In this document: positions 54,221 through 61,249 of the stretch, piece after piece
How the letters are laid out: each line of letters starts with the position of its first letter
Position numbering within the stretch: position 1 is the first letter of the stretch
DNA from: Streptomyces pactum
GTDB lineage: Bacteria > Actinomycetota > Actinomycetes > Streptomycetales > Streptomycetaceae
Assembly (NCBI RefSeq): GCF_002005225.1
Contig: NZ_CP019724.1
Coordinates: forward strand, 5,163,501 to 5,227,500
Length of the DNA stretch: 64,000 nucleotides
Direction: 5' to 3'
The notes under the pieces: generated by a model
Database searches by the model: none
Told to the model about the DNA's origin: nothing
What the model saw: only the letters and a program-made list of their open reading frames with translations
Position numbers and translations under genes: made by a program

Positions 54221-55303
54221 GTGACAGAAGCGATCCTCCTGGTCGGTGGCAAGGGCACGCGGCTGCGGCCGCTCACGGTGCACACGCCCAAGCCCATGGT
54301 CAGGGCGGCGGGGGTGCCGTTCCTCACGCATCAGCTCGCGCGGGCGAAGGCGGCGGGCGTCGACCACATCGTGCTGGCGACGAGCTACCTGGCGGAGGTC
54401 TTCGAACCGTACTTCGGCGACGGCTCCGCCCTGGGCCTCCACCTCGAGTACGTCACGGAGGAGGAGCCGCTCGGCACCGGCGGCGCGATCCGCAACGTGG
54501 CGTCCCGGCTGCACTCGGGCCCCGACGACCCGGTCCTCGTCTTCAACGGCGACATCCTGACGGGCCTGGACATCGGCGCGCTGGTCCGCACCCACGGGAC
54601 GACGGGCGCGGACGTCTCCCTGCACCTGACGAAGGTGACCGACCCGAGGGCGTACGGCCTGGTCCCGACGGACGGCACGGGCCGGGTGCTCGCCTTCCTG
54701 GAGAAGCCCCAGACCCCCGAGGAGATCGTCACCGACCAGATCAACGCGGGGGCGTACGTCTTCCGCCGCTCGGTCATCGACACGATCCCGGCCGGCCGCC
54801 CCGTCTCGGTCGAACGCGAGACCTTCCCGGAACTCCTCGCCACCGGAGCGCATCTCCAGGGCATGGTCGACTCCACGTACTGGCTGGACCTCGGCACCCC
54901 GGCGGCCTTCGTGCGCGGCTCGGCCGACCTGGTCCTCGGCCGCGCCCCGTCCCCGGCGATACCGGGCCGCTGCGGCGACCGCCTCGTCCTGCCCACGGCC
55001 CGGGTCGCGCCCGACGCCAAACTGGCCGGCGGCACGGTGGTCGGCGAGGGCGCCTTCGTGGCTCAGGGCGCGCGCGTCTTCGGCAGCACGATCCTGCCCG
55101 GCGCCGTCATCGAGCCCGGCGCCGTGATCACCGACTCCCTCGTCGGCACCCGCGCCCGCGTCGGCACCCGCACGGTTCTCACCGACACGGTCATCGGCGA
55201 CGGCGCCGTCATCGGCGCCGACAACGAACTCCGCTCCGGCGCCCGAATCTGGTGCGACGCCCACATCCCCCCGGCAGCCCTCCGCTTCTCATCCGACACG
55301 TAA
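54221..55303 (+). CDS. NDP-sugar pyrophosphorylase (mannose-1-phosphate guanylyltransferase-like)
   Basis: 360 residues from GTG 54221. The nucleotidyltransferase domain starts AILLVGGKGTRLRPLT with TPKPMVRAAG, then EEPLGTGGAIRN, VFNGDIL (metal Asp) and FLEKPQTPEE. From about 250 a left-handed beta-helix of hexapeptide repeats follows (VAPDAKLAGGTVVGEGAFVA, VFGSTILPGAVIEPGAVITD). The architecture matches GDP-mannose pyrophosphorylases of the GMPP type. It makes an activated sugar for glycans in the cytoplasm. The base (G or dTTP) is not certain. Confidence 0.9.
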   Translation: MTEAILLVGGKGTRLRPLTVHTPKPMVRAAGVPFLTHQLARAKAAGVDHIVLATSYLAEVFEPYFGDGSALGLHLEYVTEEEPLGTGGAIRNVASRLHSGPDDPVLVFNGDILTGLDIGALVRTHGTTGADVSLHLTKVTDPRAYGLVPTDGTGRVLAFLEKPQTPEEIVTDQINAGAYVFRRSVIDTIPAGRPVSVERETFPELLATGAHLQGMVDSTYWLDLGTPAAFVRGSADLVLGRAPSPAIPGRCGDRLVLPTARVAPDAKLAGGTVVGEGAFVAQGARVFGSTILPGAVIEPGAVITDSLVGTRARVGTRTVLTDTVIGDGAVIGADNELRSGARIWCDAHIPPAALRFSSDT

Positions 55304-55551
55304 CCCACCTCACGCAGCCGCGAACCACCCCACGCACCGCGCGCCGCCCCGCGTAACCGCGAACAGCCGTGTGCCGCCCCGCGCAGTCGCGAACAGCCGT
55401 GTGCCGGCCCCGCCTGCGCGCAGCCGCGTGTCGCCCCGCGCAGCCGCGCGCGGTGACGTGCCGCCCCAGCCGCGAGCAGCCGTGCCAGCCGCAGCGGCGG
55501 GCAGTCGTGCCGCTGGGGCGGCACGGGTGGGCGCATCGGCACGTGGCGGTG
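55304..55551. repeat. Degenerate short repeats after the pyrophosphorylase gene
   Basis: CGCGAACAGCCGTGTGCCG occurs twice (about 55361 and 55389) among looser relatives such as CAGCCGCGTG and GAGCAGCCGTG up to 55500. No gene is seen. Confidence 0.7.
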
Positions 55552-55836
55552 CCGGTCCGCGTTCCCGCCTTGGTCCGCATGCCCGGCGGGCGCGTGGCGG
55601 TGCTGGTCTGCGAGACCGGTTCCGTCTCGCCGGGCGCGTGGCAGCGCCGGTCCGCGTTCCCGCCTTGGTCCGCATGCCCGGCGGGCGCGTGGCGGTGCTG
55701 GTCTGCGAGACCGGTTCCGTCTCGCCGGGCGCGTGGCAGCGCCGGTCCGCGTTCCCGCCTTGGTCCGCATGCCCGCCGGACGTGTGGCGGTGCCGGTCTG
55801 CGACACCGGTTCCGTCTCGCCGGGCGCGTGGCGGTG
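55552..55836. repeat. Three 95-bp tandem repeats
   Basis: Units starting CCGGTCCGCGTTCCCGCC lie at 55552, 55647 and 55742, period exactly 95; the first two are nearly identical and the third has several changes. A decayed continuation runs to about 55940. The period is not a multiple of three, so the Arg-rich frames through it are not genes. Confidence 0.95.
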
Positions 55837-55965
55837 CCGGCCGGGTCCGCCGCCTCATCCCGCCGGGCACCCGGCCGCGCCCGTCCACGTCAGCCACCCC
55901 GATCCGCCGGACACCCGGCCGCGCCGCCCCGTCCGCCCGCCGGACAACCCGTCAGCCCCGGCCCC

Positions 55966-56970
55966 TCAAATCCGCTCGATCCCCCGCGGAGCCATCCGCG
56001 GCGCCCGCCGCCCCGGCACCCGCCCGCTCAGCAGCACCAGCCGAGCCGCTCGATGCCGCTGCCCGGCATACGGCTCCAACAGCCGCAGCATGACGGAGTC
56101 ATCCGCATCCCGGTCCCCGCCCAGCGCGAACCCCACGATCCCCGGCAGATGCAGATCCCCCACCGTCACCGCATCCGGCGCTCCGTGACTGCGCTGCACG
56201 GTCTCCGCGGACGTCCACGGCCCGATCCCGGACACGACCTCCAGCCGCTCCTGCGCCGCCGCCGGCTCCATCCCGGCCGACTCCTCCAGCCGCGCCGCGA
56301 CCCGTACGGCCCGCAGAATCGTGGACGCCCGCTTGTTGTCCACCCCGGCCAGGTGCCAGTCCCAGGACGGGATCAGCGCCCACGTCCGCGCCGACGGCAT
56401 GACGCACATCCGCCCGGGCGCGGGTCCCGGCGCAGGTTCCCCGTACTTCCGTACGAGCAGCCGCCACGCCTGGTACGCCTCCAGCGTCGTGACCTTCTGC
56501 TCCAGGACCGACGGAATCAGTGACTCCAGCACCAGCCCGGTCCGCGTCAGCCGCAGCCCCGGCCGCCGGTGCGCCGTGAACGCCAGCAGCCGGTGCCGCG
56601 GCACGAACGCGGACGGGTCGTCGTCGGCGCCCAGCATCCGCGGCAACCGCTCCAGCAGCCAGTCCGCCCCCGGCCCCCAGGCCTCGCCCCGCACCTCACC
56701 GCCGCGCGCGGTGACGCGCAGCGTGCCCGGCCCGGCGGGCGTCCGGCTGGCCCGCCACACCGACCCGTCCGGCATCGTCCGGAACGTCGGGTCGCCCGGC
56801 CCGCGCCGCAGGGGACCGAGCACCAGCCCGAGGTCCAGTGGCCCGTCCGGCACCCACACCCGCACCTTCCCCGGCGCGGCGGCCTGCCGCGGCACCCCGC
56901 CCGCGGACCCGGTGAGCTCCCCGCCGCGCACACTCGTACGCGGGATCCGGGGAGCGAAACGTCCTGCCAC
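55966..56970 (-). CDS. DNA-3-methyladenine glycosylase II-like protein (HhH-GPD)
   Basis: 334 residues from GTG 56970 (AAGGA eight bases upstream). An N-terminal beta-rich part of about 130 residues precedes the helical core: LVLESLIPSVLEQKVTTLEA, the helix-hairpin-helix VVSGIGPWTSAETVQ, and AVTVGDLHLPGIVGFAL with the catalytic aspartate. This is the AlkA pattern. It would remove alkylated bases in DNA repair. Conserved positions for lysine-type lyase chemistry are absent, so it is a monofunctional glycosylase type. The start is the least certain part. Confidence 0.85.
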   Translation of the reverse strand: MAGRFAPRIPRTSVRGGELTGSAGGVPRQAAAPGKVRVWVPDGPLDLGLVLGPLRRGPGDPTFRTMPDGSVWRASRTPAGPGTLRVTARGGEVRGEAWGPGADWLLERLPRMLGADDDPSAFVPRHRLLAFTAHRRPGLRLTRTGLVLESLIPSVLEQKVTTLEAYQAWRLLVRKYGEPAPGPAPGRMCVMPSARTWALIPSWDWHLAGVDNKRASTILRAVRVAARLEESAGMEPAAAQERLEVVSGIGPWTSAETVQRSHGAPDAVTVGDLHLPGIVGFALGGDRDADDSVMLRLLEPYAGQRHRAARLVLLSGRVPGRRAPRMAPRGIERI

Positions 56971-57074
56971 GAGTGAGGTCCTTGACGCGAGGGAGACGGA
57001 GGGAAGGCGAGGTGGGGGGAAAGGCGAAGTCCCTACGAGGGTAGATGCTCGCCCGGCCGGGTCACCGCACCTCC

Positions 57075-58454
57075 TCACCGCACCTCGATGAAGGCCCCCG
57101 CGTCCCGCTCCGGGCGCGCCCGCGGTTCCCCCGCCGGATGACCGACCGCGACCGCGCCCATCGGATCCCAGTCCCCCGGCAGCCCCAGCACCTCCCGTAC
57201 GACGTCCCGGCAGAACATCGTGGAGGACACCCAGGCCGACCCCAGCCGCTCCCCGGCGAGCGCGACGAGCAGGTTCTGCACGCCGGCGCCGGTGGCGACC
57301 ACGAACATCTCCCGCTCGGCCCCGTCGCGACGCGCGTCGCCGTACGTGTGCGAGCCGTCCATGACCAGGCAGGGGACGACGAGGTACGGCGCGTTGCGCA
57401 GCACGTCGCCGCGCCTGACCCGCTTGGCGATCGACTCCTCGCTCTTGCCGTCCCGCCGCAGGTCCGCGATCCAGGCGTCCCGCATCGCGTCCAGCAGCCG
57501 GGTGCGGGAGCCGGCCGACTCCAGCAGCACGAAACGCCACGGCGTCGTGTGGTGCGGCGCCGGCGCGGTCACCGCCGCGGCCACCGCCCGGCGTACGGCA
57601 CCGGGGTCGACCGGCTCGTCCGTGAAGGCCCGTACGGTACGGCGCTGGGTGACCGCCTGCCGTACCGCCTCCGACGTGCCCAGCCGGAACATGTCGTCAC
57701 GCGCGCCGCGCACCATCGCCCGCGCGCCCTCGCCGTCGTCCCCGGCCACCACCTGCGGCAGCCCGCGCACGACGGCGACGGGGAGTCCCGCCGCCTTCCC
57801 CTTGACCAGGTCGCCCGCGGCGGCGAGTTCGTCGGCGGTGGCGACGACGGTGGCGCCGAGCGGATTGCCGTGCGCGTCGGTGCCCCCGCGCAGGTCGTCG
57901 AGGACCCGCACACCGGCGGCGCCGATGGCCACGTCCGTGAGCCCGGCCCGCCAGGGCCGTCCGAACGTGTCGGTGACGACCACGCCGACGTCGATGCCGA
58001 GCGCGTCGCGCAGTCCGTCGCGGATGCCGCGCGCTGAGGCGTCCGGGTCCCGGGGGAGCAGCAGCACCGTCCCGGAGGGCGTGTTGGAGGCGTCGACCCC
58101 GGCCGCGGCCAGGACCAGACCCTGGCGGTTCTCGACGATGCGCAGCGCGCCGCGCCGGGCCACCACCCGGACGGTCTCCGCGTCGATCGCGGCCTCCCGG
58201 TCGGTGGCCTCCACGACACGTCCCTCGGCCTTGGACACGATCTTGGACGTGACGAGCAGCACGTCCCCGTCCGCCAGCCCGGGCTCGGCCGCCGCGATCA
58301 GCTTGGCCAGGTCGTCGCCCGGCCGCACCTCCGGCAGCCCGGGGACGGCCCACACCCGGTAACCCTCCCGGGCGCCGTCCCGGTGGCCGTCCCGGTGGCC
58401 GTCCCGGTGGCCGGGACGATGGACGGGCGCATCGTCACGCACGCCGTCGCTCAT
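57075..58454 (-). CDS. fbiB: Coenzyme F420-0:L-glutamate ligase fused to nitroreductase-type domain
   Basis: 459 residues; ATG 58454 overlaps the fbiA stop by four bases. The N-terminal 30 residues contain a 12-bp in-frame repeat giving [13 protein letters not shown]. The CofE domain (about 35-255) has [58 protein letters not shown]. The nitroreductase-like FMN domain (about 270-455) has [30 protein letters not shown] and [14 protein letters not shown]. The full-length two-domain form is typical of actinobacterial FbiB, which adds glutamates and completes reduction of dehydro-F420. Confidence 0.95.
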   Translation of the reverse strand: MSDGVRDDAPVHRPGHRDGHRDGHRDGAREGYRVWAVPGLPEVRPGDDLAKLIAAAEPGLADGDVLLVTSKIVSKAEGRVVEATDREAAIDAETVRVVARRGALRIVENRQGLVLAAAGVDASNTPSGTVLLLPRDPDASARGIRDGLRDALGIDVGVVVTDTFGRPWRAGLTDVAIGAAGVRVLDDLRGGTDAHGNPLGATVVATADELAAAGDLVKGKAAGLPVAVVRGLPQVVAGDDGEGARAMVRGARDDMFRLGTSEAVRQAVTQRRTVRAFTDEPVDPGAVRRAVAAAVTAPAPHHTTPWRFVLLESAGSRTRLLDAMRDAWIADLRRDGKSEESIAKRVRRGDVLRNAPYLVVPCLVMDGSHTYGDARRDGAEREMFVVATGAGVQNLLVALAGERLGSAWVSSTMFCRDVVREVLGLPGDWDPMGAVAVGHPAGEPRARPERDAGAFIEVR

Positions 58455-59410
58455 GCCTCCCGTACCTCCTCCGCCAGCGTCAGCGCATCCCGGGCCATCT
58501 GCGCCGTCGCGTCGAGGCCGGTCATCATCAGCGGGACGGCGCGGCACAGGATGCCGGCCGCCTTCACGCGCGTGACGGAGTCCGAGTCGACGGTGTCGAC
58601 CAGCCAGCCGTCGAGCAGACCCGAGCCGTAGTACTCGGCGACCGCGGCCGCGGTGGACTCCACGCCGACCGCCGCGAGTACCTTGTCCGCCATCCCGCGC
58701 ACGGGCGCGTCCCCGACGATCGGGGAGAGGCCGACCACCGGGACCCCGGCGTCGGCGATCGCCTCCCGGACGCCGGGCACGGCGAGGATCGTGCCGACCG
58801 ATACGACCGGGTTGGACGGCGGGAAGAGGATCACGTCCGCCTCCGCGATGGCCTCCAGGACCCCGGGCGCCGGCTTCGCCTGCTCGGCGCCGACCGGTAC
58901 GACCGCCTCGGCGGGGACCGAGGCCCGCAGCCGTACCCAGTACTCCTGGAAGTGGACCGCCTTGCGCTCCCCGTCGAGCTCGACGGCGACGTGGGTCTCC
59001 ACGCGGTCGTCGGTCATCGGAATGAGGTGCACGCCGGGTTTCCAGCGGTCGCACAGGGCCTGGGTCACCGCGCTGAGCGGATAGCCGGCGGCGATCATCT
59101 GCGTCCGCACGATGTGCGTGGCGAAGTCGCGGTCGCCGAGCCCGAACCACTCGGGTCCGACGCCGTACGCCGCGAGCTCCTCCTTGAGATGGAAGGTCTC
59201 GTCGGTCCGTCCCCAGCCCTGCTCCTCGTTGATGCCGCCGCCGAGCGTGTACATCACCGTGTCGAGGTCCGGGCAGACCTTCAGCCCGAAGAGGTGGATG
59301 TCGTCCCCGGTGTTGCCGATGACCGTGATGTCCGCGTCCGGCGCGGCCTGCTTCAGACCACGCAGGAACCGTGCACCGCCGATGCCGCCTGCCAGAACCA
59401 CAATGCGCAT
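58451..59410 (-). CDS. fbiA: 2-phospho-L-lactate transferase (F420 biosynthesis)
   Basis: 319 residues from ATG 59410. CofD/FbiA motifs: [40 protein letters not shown] with the metal Asp residues, [19 protein letters not shown], and [20 protein letters not shown]. It transfers the phosphoenolpyruvyl or phospholactyl moiety to the deazaflavin FO. It is the first gene of an fbiA-fbiB pair with ATGA overlap. Confidence 0.96.
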   Translation of the reverse strand: MRIVVLAGGIGGARFLRGLKQAAPDADITVIGNTGDDIHLFGLKVCPDLDTVMYTLGGGINEEQGWGRTDETFHLKEELAAYGVGPEWFGLGDRDFATHIVRTQMIAAGYPLSAVTQALCDRWKPGVHLIPMTDDRVETHVAVELDGERKAVHFQEYWVRLRASVPAEAVVPVGAEQAKPAPGVLEAIAEADVILFPPSNPVVSVGTILAVPGVREAIADAGVPVVGLSPIVGDAPVRGMADKVLAAVGVESTAAAVAEYYGSGLLDGWLVDTVDSDSVTRVKAAGILCRAVPLMMTGLDATAQMARDALTLAEEVREA

Positions 59411-59443
59411 GGCCCCAGTCTCGCAGGCGGGTACGACAGTGCG

Positions 59444-59989
59444 TCAGGCAGTCGTCACAGCACCGGCACCGGCACCGGCGCCCGCGCACCGCGCGGAGTG
59501 CATCGGCATCTGCGTCAGCCCCGGGAAGTAGACGTGCAGGCTGACCGCCGGCTCCAGCGCGTCGTTGACCACCTCGTGCACGTAACCCGGCGCGAACACC
59601 CGACCCCACTCCCGGCCGCGCTCGAGCGGGGTCACCCCCGCCGGCCCCGCCCGCAACACGCGCGTGCCGCGCTCGGTGTGCTCGGTCAGGGCGCCGTCCA
59701 GGACGGTCAGCACACCGGAGGAGGGGCCGTGGTCGTGGCGTCCGCTGCCCTGGCCGGGCAGCCAGGACAGCAGCCACACCTCGTATCCGGGGCCGGTGCG
59801 CAGCCGGCGGTACCAGCGTGTCGTCGCGTCGTATCGGACGAGGTGCTCCCACTGGGAGCGGTCGGCGGCGATGGAGCGGGCCAGGCCGGCGAATTCGGCG
59901 ACGGTGGCCGGGTGCTCGCGCGGTGTCTGCAGGAGGTGGGGGACTTCGAGGATGTCGCCGGCGATCTGGAGGTCGCTGTTGCTGTTCAT
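59444..59989 (-). CDS. Cysteine dioxygenase
   Basis: 181 residues from ATG 59989. A cupin: the iron ligands are seen in [19 protein letters not shown] (HxH near 85-87) and in [20 protein letters not shown] (third His). [20 protein letters not shown] is typical of bacterial CDO. It oxidises cysteine to cysteine sulfinate with O2 in the cytoplasm, the first step of cysteine breakdown. The tail is an Ala/Gly repeat. A Cys-rich leader ORF with its own promoter lies upstream on the same strand. A dioxygenase for a related thiol such as 3-mercaptopropionate is possible. Confidence 0.9.
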   Translation of the reverse strand: MNSNSDLQIAGDILEVPHLLQTPREHPATVAEFAGLARSIAADRSQWEHLVRYDATTRWYRRLRTGPGYEVWLLSWLPGQGSGRHDHGPSSGVLTVLDGALTEHTERGTRVLRAGPAGVTPLERGREWGRVFAPGYVHEVVNDALEPAVSLHVYFPGLTQMPMHSARCAGAGAGAGAVTTA

Positions 59990-60046
59990 GGGTGCGGTGG
60001 GTCCTCGGCGGAAGAGTGCGGGGAGTGGCGGAACGCGAAGAGGGCA

Positions 60047-60091
60047 CGCCCGGGTCGGGCGGGCGACGAAGAGTCGAGTCGCGTGGACTCG
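60047..60091 (-). promoter_or_regulatory. Two hairpins between the leader ORF and cysteine dioxygenase
   Basis: CGAGTC-CACGC-GACTCG (60075-60091) starts 24 bases after the leader stop on the minus strand. CGCCCG-ACC-CGGGCG (60047-60061) follows. They occupy the place of terminator/antiterminator structures in attenuators. No T-run follows either one. Confidence 0.45.
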
Positions 60092-60114
60092 GGACCAGCC
60101 GGAGCGCGGTTGGC

Positions 60115-60210
60115 TCAACAGTTGGAACAGCGACAACAGCTACAGCGAGCGCGGGCAGCACCATGGGACCCGGCGGTGCGGGTCGAGGCGAGCGCCAAGT
60201 TCGCGAGCAT
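60115..60210 (-). CDS. Cys-rich leader peptide upstream of cysteine dioxygenase
   Basis: 31 codons from ATG 60210 to TGA 60117-60115. The last nine residues are CSCCRCSNC, five cysteines, all encoded by TGT, a rare codon in Streptomyces where TGC dominates. A promoter matching the major sigma consensus places transcription start at or next to the ATG, so it would be a leaderless mRNA, and there is no ribosome site. The dioxygenase gene begins 125 bp downstream, with two hairpins between. I infer a cysteine-responsive attenuator. Caution: the local sequence is a loose CTGT repeat, which could make such codons by chance. Confidence 0.6.
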   Translation of the reverse strand: MLANLALASTRTAGSHGAARARCSCCRCSNC

Positions 60211-60217
60211 GCCCACA

Positions 60218-60246
60218 AGGACAGCGGCTCACACCGGCACTGTCAA
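60218..60246 (-). promoter_or_regulatory. Promoter of the leader/cysteine dioxygenase transcript
   Basis: On the minus strand: TTGACA (60246-60241), a 17-base spacer, TGTCCT (60223-60218), then seven bases to the ATG at 60210. The -35 is a perfect consensus. The -10 departs at its second base. Confidence 0.6.
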
Positions 60247-60677
60247 CTTGATGCCCGTTATGTGGGACATGGTTCACCTCATCCGGTTCATCTCACAGGT
60301 GAAAGGTTTGCTCAGGGGGCTTCCGGGACACATGGCGCACAAGCCGGGCGCACAACCCCCGTTGCGATCTCGTGATCCGAATGTGATCAGGTTCGCTTCG
60401 GCGTGTGTATCGGAACGGGATCGATCGCCGGGGCGTCCTTCCTGGTGCGGGTTCTGCGCGAGCGGGGCGCCTTCGGGGCTCACGTTGGTATGTCGAGGTT
60501 TAAGGCGATTTGAACACTTTCCGCTTGGCCTTGGTTCCGCAGAGTGAATAAGGGGCCCAATAGCAGATCCCGGCTTGACTCGCCCGGAGCAGCACACTTG
60601 TAATTTCACTCGTGTCGTTCAGCCGGAATCGGTAACGGCTAGATCACGGGGACGCGAAAGACAGACGAGGGGCGCAC
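60247..60677 (+). promoter_or_regulatory. Upstream region of whiB
   Basis: 431 bp without a gene. TAGATC (60640-60645), 33 bases before the whiB start, with TTCAGC 16 bases further up (60618-60623), is a weak promoter candidate. GAGGGG at 60668-60673 is the ribosome site. AT-rich words around 60530-60560 and 60598-60610 suggest further regulatory elements. Nothing more can be named. Confidence 0.4.
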
Positions 60678-60941
60678 ATGACCGAGCTGGTGCAGCAACT
60701 GCTGGTCGACGACGCGGACGAGGAGCTCGGCTGGCAGGAGCACGCACTGTGCGCCCAGACCGACCCCGAGTCCTTCTTCCCCGAGAAGGGCGGCTCCACC
60801 CGGGAGGCCAAGAAGGTCTGCCTCGCCTGCGAGGTCCGCTCCGAGTGCCTCGAGTACGCCCTCGCCAACGACGAGCGCTTCGGCATCTGGGGCGGCCTGT
60901 CCGAGCGGGAGCGCCGCCGGCTGAAGAAGGCCGCCGTCTGA
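60678..60941 (+). CDS. whiB: Developmental regulator WhiB
   Basis: 87 residues; ATG 60678. The protein is as I remember S. coelicolor WhiB, apart perhaps from a residue or two: MTELVQQLLVDDADEELGWQ at the start, four iron-sulfur cysteines (Cys25, 48, 51, 57) and the GIWGG turn (69-73) followed by the basic ERERRRLKK. It carries a 4Fe-4S cluster and acts with WhiA to start sporulation septation in aerial hyphae. It is monocistronic and divergent from the cysteine dioxygenase transcript. Confidence 0.96.
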   Translation: MTELVQQLLVDDADEELGWQEHALCAQTDPESFFPEKGGSTREAKKVCLACEVRSECLEYALANDERFGIWGGLSERERRRLKKAAV

Positions 60942-60995
60942 CCCGCCGCGCGTCCGTACCGGGTACGCCCGGGACACGTCCGGCCGGACACCGAC

Positions 60996-61112
60996 GGGAT
61001 CGGCGGGACCAGCAATCGGTGGGATCGGCGGGACCAGCGCAATCGGTGGGACCCGCGCAATCGGTGAGATCGGCAGGATCGGCAGGAACGGCGCAATCGG
61101 CGGGAACGGCCC
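60996..61112. repeat. Degenerate repeats downstream of whiB
   Basis: Words such as AATCGGTGGGATCGGCGGGA and GCGCAATCGGTGGGACC recur with a loose period of about 24-27 bp. The region 60942-61249 has no other content apart from the promoter of the next gene. Ser/Val/Gly/Ala-repeat frames through it are not genes. Confidence 0.75.
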
Positions 61113-61249
61113 CTCGCAGGCGGGTTGTCCACAGGCGGCGGGCCGCCGTCGTGTCCAGCCGATAGTGTGGGCGCTCGTCCGAGACGCTCCGCCACCCCCA
61201 ACAGGCACGGGCGTCCACCGCAGTCCACCGAACCGGGGCCCGTACCTCG

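Noticed and set aside
57075..60218. A 1047-codon minus-strand frame extending FbiB through fbiA and cysteine dioxygenase
   Set aside because: The extension is a shadow of two real genes on the same strand in other frames; FbiB begins at ATG 58454.
60575..61165. A frame through whiB continuing into Ser/Val/Gly/Ala repeats
   Set aside because: It is a shadow of whiB followed by translated low-complexity repeats.
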